Positions 1 through 5,722 of a stretch of 9,665 nt of DNA are shown one piece after another. Both the position numbers and the translations under genes were made by a program. The DNA comes from Rhodospirillales bacterium (GTDB lineage: Bacteria; Pseudomonadota; Alphaproteobacteria; Acetobacterales; Acetobacteraceae): the NCBI GenBank assembly GCA_025350425.1, contig JANXXW010000285.1, positions 1 to 9,665 of the forward strand. Direction: 5' to 3'. The notes under the pieces were generated by a model, which searched no databases, was not told where the DNA came from, and saw nothing but the letters and a program-made list of their open reading frames with translations. The stretch's first letter is position 1, and the number at the start of each line of letters is the position of its first letter.

Positions 1-266
1 GCGTCGCTTCCATCCGCGCGCACTAGTGCCAGGTACTCGCCGAGTTCCGGGTTGTTCTGGCCCAGCAGGCGGGCAATCCCGCTGCGCCACTCCCCGGTCC
101 GGGTCGCTTCGTCGCCCGCCAGGTCGTAGCGGCCGATGCCGGCGTGGGTGTCGAGCACGAACACGCTGGCGGACTTACGTTGCATGGCTGCGAACAGCCG
201 GACCAGCAACGCGTGCTTGAAACAGTCGGCAAAATTGCCGGCGTGGAAGGCATGACGATAATTCAT
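1..266 (-). CDS. rlmJ: 23S rRNA (adenine(2030)-N6)-methyltransferase RlmJ, N-terminal part
   Basis: RlmJ uses S-adenosylmethionine to methylate A2030 of 23S rRNA; it is a cytoplasmic housekeeping enzyme. Reading leftward from the ATG at 266, 88 codons are visible before the window edge, about a third of the usual 280 residues. The start MNYRHAFHAGNFADCFKH (residues 1-18) is the diagnostic opening of the family, compared from memory with the E. coli YRHSFHAGNHADVLKH version. The SAM-binding strand and loop DTHAGIGRYDL follow at residues 39-49, then the RTGEW segment. The ATG overlaps the tsaD stop codon by four bases (ATGA, 263-266). The only purine-rich run upstream (GGGAG) lies about 14 bases away, so initiation probably depends on tsaD translation. 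The catalytic C-terminal part lies outside the window, so integrity cannot be judged. Identification is firm. Confidence 0.93.
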   Translation of the reverse strand, partial: MNYRHAFHAGNFADCFKHALLVRLFAAMQRKSASVFVLDTHAGIGRYDLAGDEATRTGEWRSGIARLLGQNNPELGEYLALVRADGSD

Positions 267-1324
267 GGGGCGCCGGCCAGCTCCCGTAGGGGCCAGCGCG
301 GGCGCGGCGCGTGATCGAGTTCGTCGGCAAGTCCAAGCCGCAGCCGCTCGATCCCGGTCCACGCGATCATCACGGCGTTGTCCGTGCATAGGCGGATCGG
401 TGGTGCCACGAGCCGGAAGCCGCGGCGTGCGGCGGCGATGCCGAGCGCCGCCCGTACGGTGGCGTTGGCCGCCACGCCGCCCGACACGACCAGCAGCTTT
501 TCGGGCGCCTCGAAATCCCGCATCGCGTGATCGGCGCGGTCGGCGAGGCAATCCGCCGCCGCGCGCTGGAACGAGGCGGCGATATCGGCTGCGACCTGGA
601 CCGGCAAGGCACCCGCCGGGAACGTCCCGACCAGCTGTGCCACGGCGGTTTTCAGGCCAGAAAAGCTGAAGTCGCAGCCGGGGCGGCCGTGCATCGGGCG
701 GGGCAGGGCGTAGCGCGCCGGGTCGCCTTGCATCGCCAGCCGCTCGAGCGCGGGTCCGCCGGGCCAGCCGAGCCCCATCAGCTTACCCACCTTGTCGAAC
801 GCCTCGCCCACCGCGTCGTCGATGGTGGCCCCAAGCTGGCGATACCGGCCCACGCCTTCGACGGCTACCAATTGGCAATGTCCGCCCGAAACCAGCAGCA
901 GCAGATAGGGAAAAGGTGCGCCGCCCTCGACCAGACCGGGCAGCCTGGCCGTCAGCGCGTGCGCCTCGAGGTGGTTGGCGGCCACGAACGGCAGGTCATG
1001 CGCCATCGCCATTCCCTTGCCGAACCCCGATCCCACGATCAGCCCGCCGATCAGTCCCGGCCCGCTGGTCGCGGCCACCGCGCCCAGTTCGGATGGCTGT
1101 AAGCCAGCGCGCGCAAGCACATCCGCCACCATGCCCGGCAGATGCGCCAGATGGGCGCGTGCGGCAATTTCAGGCACCACGCCACCAAAGGCCGCGTGCT
1201 CGCGCTGGCTGAGCAGCGCCTCGGCCAGAATGGCGCCATCCGGCGATAGCACGGCGGCGGCAGTCTCGTCGCAGGACGTTTCGATCCCAAGTATGGGCCT
1301 GCGTAAAAAATAGCCGCCCTGCAT
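263..1324 (-). CDS. tsaD: tRNA N6-adenosine threonylcarbamoyltransferase TsaD (Kae1/YgjD/Gcp)
   Basis: TsaD transfers the threonylcarbamoyl group from threonylcarbamoyl-AMP to A37 of ANN-decoding tRNAs, working with TsaB and TsaE in the cytoplasm. From the ATG at 1324 the protein is 353 residues, slightly longer than the E. coli protein (about 337). Family motifs are complete and in order: ILGIETSCDET (11-21), the metal-ligand pair in HLEAH (H118, H122), LLVSGGHCQL (143-152), IDDAVGEAFDKVGKL (168-182), FSFSGLKTAV (219-228), VVSGGVAANATVR (279-291), CTDNAVMIAW (313-322, metal-ligand Asp315) and PRWPL (342-346). A TTG at 1351 would add nine residues, but the ATG at 1324 has GGAAAGA a proper distance upstream and is preferred. 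The gene is divergent from hemC and its stop overlaps the rlmJ start. It looks fully functional. Confidence 0.96.
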   Translation of the reverse strand: MQGGYFLRRPILGIETSCDETAAAVLSPDGAILAEALLSQREHAAFGGVVPEIAARAHLAHLPGMVADVLARAGLQPSELGAVAATSGPGLIGGLIVGSGFGKGMAMAHDLPFVAANHLEAHALTARLPGLVEGGAPFPYLLLLVSGGHCQLVAVEGVGRYRQLGATIDDAVGEAFDKVGKLMGLGWPGGPALERLAMQGDPARYALPRPMHGRPGCDFSFSGLKTAVAQLVGTFPAGALPVQVAADIAASFQRAAADCLADRADHAMRDFEAPEKLLVVSGGVAANATVRAALGIAAARRGFRLVAPPIRLCTDNAVMIAWTGIERLRLGLADELDHAPRPRWPLRELAGAP

Positions 1325-1445
1325 CACCGATCTTTCCAATGTCCAAGCCAAGTTCTAGGACACGCATATGATATCCGACCACCCCGGAGCACGCTTGCTC
1401 TCCCCAGCGGAACCAATGTCCTCCGTCCCGAACAAGGCAACCCCG
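1325..1445. promoter_or_regulatory. Divergent tsaD / hemC intergenic region
   Basis: This 121-base gap is the only place where both the tsaD-rlmJ unit and the hem unit can have upstream promoters. A TATGAT hexamer at 1367-1372 matches the sigma-70 -10 consensus at five of six positions on the hemC side, but no good -35 element lies 16-18 bases upstream of it. For tsaD I see no hexamer pair better than chance. The CATATG at 1366-1371 and GATATC at 1371-1376 are adjacent palindromes, but neither matches an operator I recognise. The region assignment rests on gene orientation; the exact elements are weak. Confidence 0.4.
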
Positions 1446-2441
1446 ATGCGTTTGCAGATCCGCCCCCATGCGCGCGCTCTGCCTTTGCGTGTCGGGACGC
1501 GAGGATCGCCGCTCGCGCTGGTTCAGACCCGACATTTTCTCGAGATGCTGACGCGGTTCTGCCCGGTCCTGCGGATGCCACTGTTCGGTGACCAGTCGGT
1601 CTTCCAGGAACATGCGATCCGCACCACCGGCGACGCTACCCAGGCGACCGGCGAGCGATTGGCCGATATTGGCGGCAAGGGCCTGTTCGCCAAGGAGATC
1701 CATGAGGCGCTGGCAGATCGGCGCATCGATTTCGCCGTACACAGTCTGAAAGATCTGGAGACCGAGTTGCCCGAGGGCATCGTGCTCGCCTGCACGCTGA
1801 AGCGGGAGGATGCGCGTGACGTGCTGGTGTTTGGCCCCGATTGCGCCGAACCGGACCCGGGCGATCCCTACGCGGCGCTCGCAGCCGGCGCCACCATCGG
1901 CACCAGTTCGCTACGGCGCCAGGCGCAACTGCTGCACGCCCGCCCGGATCTCGTCATCCAAACTATCCGTGGCAACGTGCAAACCCGGCTCGATCGCGTC
2001 AAGCGCAGCGAGTATTCCGCGATCGTACTCGCTTATGCTGGACTGCGCCGGCTGGACCTTGCCGACGAGGCTTCGGTGGTGATCGACCCTGATGCGATGG
2101 TGCCGTCGGCCTGCCAGGGCATCGTCGGCGTGACCGTGAGGGCGGATGATACCGAACTGCGCGCCATGCTGGCGGGAATCGAGGACCCGGTGGCGCTCTC
2201 CGTGGCCACCGCCGAGCGCGCTATGCTGCGCCAACTGGATGGCTCCTGCCGCACGCCGATCGGCGGCCATGCGCGGCTGCTTCCCGATGGGCGGCTGCAC
2301 CTGACCGGACTGGTGGCTCGCGCCGACGGCAGCTTCCTGCTCAAGCGCAGCCTGCACGGCGCGCGCGAGGATGCCGCCCGCATCGGCGCCGAACTCGGCG
2401 CCAGCCTGCTGGCCGACAGCCCCCGCGACATCTTTGGCTAG
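1446..2441 (+). CDS. hemC: Porphobilinogen deaminase (hydroxymethylbilane synthase) HemC
   Basis: HemC polymerises four porphobilinogens into hydroxymethylbilane in the cytoplasm, using a covalent dipyrromethane cofactor. From the ATG at 1446 it is 331 residues (E. coli 313). Visible motifs: LRVGTRGSPLALVQT (14-28), DIGGKGLFAKE (74-84, with Lys78), VHSLKD (98-103, catalytic Asp103), IGTSSLRRQAQL (151-162, Arg157/158), IRGNVQTRL (174-182) and LDGSCRTPIGG (264-274), where Cys268 should carry the cofactor. Compared from memory with E. coli, about 11 extra residues lie between strand 2 and the GGKG loop, and the usual GQG-(A)-(V/L)-G segment reads CQGIVG (223-228). AAGG at 1434-1437 gives the chosen start a suitable ribosome site; ATGs at 1416 and 1368 are in-frame alternatives adding 10 or 26 residues ahead of the conserved domain. 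The stop overlaps the likely hemD start. Confidence 0.95.
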   Translation: MRLQIRPHARALPLRVGTRGSPLALVQTRHFLEMLTRFCPVLRMPLFGDQSVFQEHAIRTTGDATQATGERLADIGGKGLFAKEIHEALADRRIDFAVHSLKDLETELPEGIVLACTLKREDARDVLVFGPDCAEPDPGDPYAALAAGATIGTSSLRRQAQLLHARPDLVIQTIRGNVQTRLDRVKRSEYSAIVLAYAGLRRLDLADEASVVIDPDAMVPSACQGIVGVTVRADDTELRAMLAGIEDPVALSVATAERAMLRQLDGSCRTPIGGHARLLPDGRLHLTGLVARADGSFLLKRSLHGAREDAARIGAELGASLLADSPRDIFG

Positions 2442-3159
2442 CGGCCAGCGCAACGGCTCTGCCGACGGCGTCCTCGTCACACGGCCTGCCGAGGCGGCGG
2501 CCGACACCGCATCGCGCCTCCAGGCACGCGGCTGGCGTCCAGTGTTTGCGCCCGTCGCCGAGATCGACCGTATTGATGTCGACTTGCCTCCTGCGGAAGA
2601 TATCCAGGCGGTGTTGGTCACCAGCGCCAACGCCCTGACCATGCTGCCCCCCGCCTACACCCGCCTGCCGCTTCTCGCCGTGGGGGATGCGACCGCGGCC
2701 CGTGCGCGAGACCTCGGTTTCAGCTTGACCCACAGCGCTTCCGGCGATGCGCTGGCGTTGGCCGCCCTCGTGATGAAGACGTGCGTGCCGCCACGGGGCG
2801 TGTTGCTGCATGTCTGCGCCCGCAACGCGCCCGACCTGTTGGCCTCGACGCTGGCCGGGTCCGGCTTCGAAATTATGCGGCGGGAGGTGTACGTCGCACG
2901 CGCCGCAGCCCGGTTGCCGGAAGCCGCCCGTCAGGAACTTGCGCGCGGAACGGTCGCGGCAGCACTTTTTTTCTCGCCTGCGACCGCACGGAGATTTATC
3001 GCGTTGTTCCGTTATGACATGTCCACCGAAGCAGTCGAGAACGTGACCGCGATCGCCATTTCCAGTATCGCCGCGGAGGCGCTCACCCCCTTGCCGTGGT
3101 GGCGTATCCGTGTTGCATCAAAGCCGAACCAGGACGAATTGTTGGCCCAGCTACCATGA
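2434..3159 (+). CDS. hemD: Uroporphyrinogen-III synthase HemD
   Basis: HemD closes hydroxymethylbilane with inversion of ring D to give uroporphyrinogen III, acting directly after HemC. The family is very divergent, so the call rests on short hallmarks and position: VLVTRP (13-18), VLVTSANAL (60-68), LLAVGDATAARARDLGF (80-96), LFFSPATARRF (178-188), AIAISSIAAEAL (207-218) and PNQDELLAQL at the end. No ATG fits. The nearest sensible start is TTG at 2434, inside the last codons of hemC and giving 241 residues, the normal family size. The in-frame ATG at 2371 would add 21 unlikely residues translated from hemC sequence. No strong Shine-Dalgarno precedes the TTG, so coupling to hemC is likely. 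The stop overlaps the next gene by four bases. The product is well supported; the start is less certain. Confidence 0.87.
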   Translation: MASGQRNGSADGVLVTRPAEAAADTASRLQARGWRPVFAPVAEIDRIDVDLPPAEDIQAVLVTSANALTMLPPAYTRLPLLAVGDATAARARDLGFSLTHSASGDALALAALVMKTCVPPRGVLLHVCARNAPDLLASTLAGSGFEIMRREVYVARAAARLPEAARQELARGTVAAALFFSPATARRFIALFRYDMSTEAVENVTAIAISSIAAEALTPLPWWRIRVASKPNQDELLAQLP

Positions 3160-4085
3160 GCGAAACGATACCGCCCCCGCCTTCCGCCCACGATTTCATC
3201 GAACCCGCGATGCCTGATCCCCCTGTGGTCGAGGTTGCGCCGGCCCGCACGGGACGCGGCGTGCTTCCGGTGCTGTGCGCCGTGGGATTCCTGGTGTTGG
3301 CGGTTTTGCTCGGTCTGCTGTGGCGTGACGAACAGCGAGTCGCCGCCCAACAGGCCGGCGTCGATCCGGCCGCGTTCGCCGGGCTGGAAGGTCAGGTTCG
3401 TGTCCTCACGCAGCGCCTCGCGACATTGGAGCAACGCCCTCCTCCGACCCTCCCCGCCCCACCCGCACCGACGCCTCCGGTCGATCTTCGCCCGCTCGAA
3501 TCCCGTATCGCGACGCTTGAGCAACGGCCGGTGGTGCCCGCAATAGACCCCGCCATTGCGCTACAGATGAGTGAATTGCAGACGCGACTGGCGCGGACGC
3601 AGGCGGATGCAGCGCGCAACACCGAGCGGGAAGCCCGTGCTGCCAGCCTTCAGGCAGCGCAGGCGGCATTGGCTGCCGGTCAGCCGCTTGGCGACATACC
3701 AGGCATACCGCCGGCGCTATCTCGTTTCAGCCGTGCCAAGCCGCCCACCGAGGCGGCCCTGCGTCTTGCATTCCCCGACGCCGCCGCGCGGGCGGTGTCC
3801 GCGAGCAAGCCTTCCACCGAGGGCGAGAACGTCGGACAGCGCATGTGGCAGAACGCCCGCTCGTTGGTCACGATACGCCAAGGGGACAAGGTGCTCATCG
3901 GCGCGCCCGCCGCTGAAACCATCGGCCGTGCGCGTGAGCGGCTGGATGCCGGGGATCTCGCCGGCGCGGTATCCGCGTTGGGCGATCTCGATGGCCCGGC
4001 GGCAGAGGCGATAGCCGACTGGCGCGATCAGGCGCAAGCGCTGGTCGAGGCTCGTGCAGCCCTGGCCGGTATGGCTCGCGGCTGA
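3156..4085 (+). CDS. Mic60/mitofilin-like inner-membrane protein
   Basis: A 309-residue single-pass membrane protein. It has a proline-rich cytoplasmic head (1-33), one hydrophobic segment at about 36-56, a charged alanine/glutamine-rich region likely to form coiled coil (about 72-94, 111-125 and 135-175), and a conserved C-terminal block (about 198-306). That block includes a predicted GDKVLIG strand (243-249), then RLDAGDLAGAVSALGDLDG (262-280) and a WRDQAQALVEARAAL helix (289-303). This layout and the place between hemD and hemY match the alphaproteobacterial Mic60/mitofilin family (COG4223), the bacterial relatives of the cristae-junction protein of mitochondria. The motif (R)(L/I)ATLEQRP occurs twice, at 88-95 and 118-125. 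It overlaps hemD by ATGA (3156-3159) and hemY by one base. An older label for such genes is HemX-like, but no methyltransferase signature is present. Family assignment is by pattern, not by search. Confidence 0.82.
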   Translation: MSETIPPPPSAHDFIEPAMPDPPVVEVAPARTGRGVLPVLCAVGFLVLAVLLGLLWRDEQRVAAQQAGVDPAAFAGLEGQVRVLTQRLATLEQRPPPTLPAPPAPTPPVDLRPLESRIATLEQRPVVPAIDPAIALQMSELQTRLARTQADAARNTEREARAASLQAAQAALAAGQPLGDIPGIPPALSRFSRAKPPTEAALRLAFPDAAARAVSASKPSTEGENVGQRMWQNARSLVTIRQGDKVLIGAPAAETIGRARERLDAGDLAGAVSALGDLDGPAAEAIADWRDQAQALVEARAALAGMARG

Positions 4086-5383
4086 TGCGGCGCATTCTCG
4101 GCATTATCGTCGTCGCGGCCATCGCGGTCGCGATCGCGTGGTGGATTGCTGGCCTCACCGGCCATTTCGCGGCAACCATCGCCGGCTACACCATCGAGAC
4201 CACGACGCCGGTTGCCACCCTGGGTTTGATCATCCTAGTCGTCGTGATCTACGCGGTGCTCCGAATGCTCGCGCTGCTGGTCTTTCTGCCCGGCCGGATG
4301 CGACGCTGGCGCACCCGCCAGCGTCGTGACGGTGGCGACTTGGCCGTGTCTCGTACTCTCGTGGCGCTTGCCTCGGGCGATCAGGGCGAGGCAAGGCGCG
4401 AAGCCAAGCGAGCGCGTCGCCTGCTCGGAGATACGCCGCAGACCTTACTTCTATCCGCTGAGTCCGGTCGCCTTGCGGGTTCAGAATCGGAGGCCACCGA
4501 GCTTTACCGTGTGATGGCGGCCCGTTCGGATGCGGCTTTCCTCGGCTTGCGTGGCCTGTTCCGTCAGGCGATGGAGCGCCAGGACTGGGCCGAGGCCGCA
4601 ATCCTCGCTCACCGTGCCGAGGAAGTTCGCCCCGGCGCCGCATGGCTGCGCGAGGAACGCACTCTTCTGGCCGTCCGGACCGGCAATTGGTCGCAGGCGC
4701 TGCTGCTCGCGGGACCAGGGGCGCCGCATGTCGCTTACGCCACTGCCGCTGCCGAAGCTGAAGCCAACCCCGACGAGGCGTTGCGGCTGGCCAAGCGCGC
4801 ATCGAAGGAAGATCCGGGTTTCGCCCCGGCCGCCTTGGCATATGCGGTTCGGTTGCGCGCGGCCGGAAAGGAAGCCCGCGCGCAGGAGGTACTGCGCCGC
4901 GCATGGGTTGCCTCGCCGCAGCCCGCCTTGGCCGCGATGGCACTCGCCCGCACCGACGACACGCTCTCGCGTGTGAAGGAAGCCGGTCGGTTTGTGGCGG
5001 ACAACGCAAATCACCCTGAAAGCCGCTTCTTGCTTGCCCGCATGTGTCTCGAAGCAGGCCTGACCGGCGAGGCCCGTCGTCATGCGGAGGCCGCAAGGCA
5101 GGCGGGTCTCACGCAGCGACGTGTTTGGCTCCTGCTCGCCGATCTGGAGGCAGAGGAGCGCGGTGATACCGAAGCAGGCCGTGCTGCCCAGCACGACGCG
5201 CTACGCCACGCTGCGGCGGCCGAGTCTGATCCGGTGTGGCGATGCGACGCCTGCGGAACGGCGCAGCTCCATTGGGCGGCTGCCTGTCCTACTTGCCATG
5301 CACCGGGTCAGATACAGTGGCGCAGTGCGCGATCGTCCATTCCTACGGTATCGCCAGCCGGAACTCTGATTGAACTCGATTAA
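4085..5383 (+). CDS. hemY: HemY-type membrane-anchored TPR protein with C-terminal zinc-ribbon-like tail
   Basis: A 432-residue protein of the HemY N-terminal family (COG3898 type); this is not the protoporphyrinogen oxidase that shares the name. Two hydrophobic segments lie at about 4-23 and 43-68, followed by a basic stretch RMRRWRTRQRR (71-81) and a long alpha-helical region of TPR-like repeats (about 85-380), with recurring A..G(D/N)W/.. helices such as 166-181 and 200-209. The end carries CDAC (387-390), ten residues, then CPTC (401-404): a four-cysteine metal-ribbon pattern flanked by tryptophans. HemY's exact role in heme synthesis is unresolved; it is thought to organise membrane-linked tetrapyrrole enzymes. 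The ATG at 4085 shares its A with the TGA of the mitofilin gene (TGATG), and no Shine-Dalgarno is evident, so coupled re-initiation is likely. Confidence 0.85.
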   Translation: MRRILGIIVVAAIAVAIAWWIAGLTGHFAATIAGYTIETTTPVATLGLIILVVVIYAVLRMLALLVFLPGRMRRWRTRQRRDGGDLAVSRTLVALASGDQGEARREAKRARRLLGDTPQTLLLSAESGRLAGSESEATELYRVMAARSDAAFLGLRGLFRQAMERQDWAEAAILAHRAEEVRPGAAWLREERTLLAVRTGNWSQALLLAGPGAPHVAYATAAAEAEANPDEALRLAKRASKEDPGFAPAALAYAVRLRAAGKEARAQEVLRRAWVASPQPALAAMALARTDDTLSRVKEAGRFVADNANHPESRFLLARMCLEAGLTGEARRHAEAARQAGLTQRRVWLLLADLEAEERGDTEAGRAAQHDALRHAAAAESDPVWRCDACGTAQLHWAAACPTCHAPGQIQWRSARSSIPTVSPAGTLIELD

Positions 5384-5397
5384 CAGGGGCGCGCTAC

Positions 5398-5715
5398 ATG
5401 ATTGTAGATCTCCGAATCTACACCGTTCGCACAGGCAAGCTTGCCGAGTTCCTTGAATTGTATCGCGAGCACGGCTGGCCGATACAATCTCGCATTCTTG
5501 GAAATTGCGTTGGTTGGTACACCACGATCGAGGGGCAACTGAACCAGATCGTGCATCTGTGGGGCTATGACAGCCAGGCTGATCGCGAAACACGCCGGGC
5601 CGCGATGACTGCCGATCCGGAGTGGCAGAAATACTTGGCCATCTCCGCCGAACGTGGCCTGATCCTGACGCAGGAAAATCGCATGATGCGACCGGTGGAT
5701 TTTTCGCCGAAGTAG
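5398..5715 (+). CDS. NIPSNAP family protein
   Basis: A 105-residue soluble protein that fits one NIPSNAP domain, a dimeric alpha/beta-barrel (ferredoxin-like) fold. Supporting pieces are IVDLRIYTVRTGKLAEFLELY (2-22, first strand and helix), the LGNCVGWYTT strand (34-43), GQLNQIVHLWGYDS (46-59, the most conserved segment of the family) and DPEWQKYL (72-79). The biochemical role of bacterial NIPSNAP proteins is unknown; eukaryotic homologues sit in mitochondria. The start has a good ribosome site: AGGGG ends eight bases before the ATG. It is the only gene in the unit with a real upstream gap (14 bases). As the last gene of the hem unit it may be co-transcribed, though an extra promoter cannot be excluded. 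Family call is strong, function open. Confidence 0.9.
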   Translation: MIVDLRIYTVRTGKLAEFLELYREHGWPIQSRILGNCVGWYTTIEGQLNQIVHLWGYDSQADRETRRAAMTADPEWQKYLAISAERGLILTQENRMMRPVDFSPK

Positions 5716-5722
5716 GCGCCTA
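5713..5722. other. Palindrome holding both convergent stop codons
   Basis: TAGGCGCCTA is a perfect 10-base palindrome. Its left three bases are the NIPSNAP TAG and its right three bases are the yejF TAG on the other strand. It has no loop and no following T-run, so it is not an intrinsic terminator. No other stem-loop with a T-tract was seen around this junction. Confidence 0.6.

Noticed and set aside
23..253. Minus-strand frame of 76 codons at the left edge
   Set aside because: The rlmJ frame in the same place starts with the family's diagnostic N-terminus and runs open to the window edge, so this is a shadow.
1325..1351. TTG start at 1351 for tsaD
   Set aside because: The ATG at 1324 has a GGAAAGA site correctly spaced and is closer to the conserved ILGIETSCDET opening.
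1368..1445. N-terminal extension of HemC from the ATGs at 1368 or 1416
   Set aside because: The extra 10-26 residues have no family resemblance. The 1446 ATG has an AAGG site and already leaves 13 residues before the conserved domain. 1416 remains possible.
1911..2642. Open frame of 243 codons on the minus strand across hemC and hemD
   Set aside because: It spans two well-supported genes in antisense and has no recognisable domain.
3096..3155. Upstream extension of the Mic60-like gene to an ATG at 3096
   Set aside because: It would overlap hemD by 64 bases and add residues translated from hemD in another frame; the 3156 ATG gives the usual ATGA junction.
4230..5096. Open frame of 288 codons on the minus strand opposite hemY
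   Set aside because: Arg/Pro-rich translation typical of a GC-rich shadow frame; hemY is the convincing coding strand.
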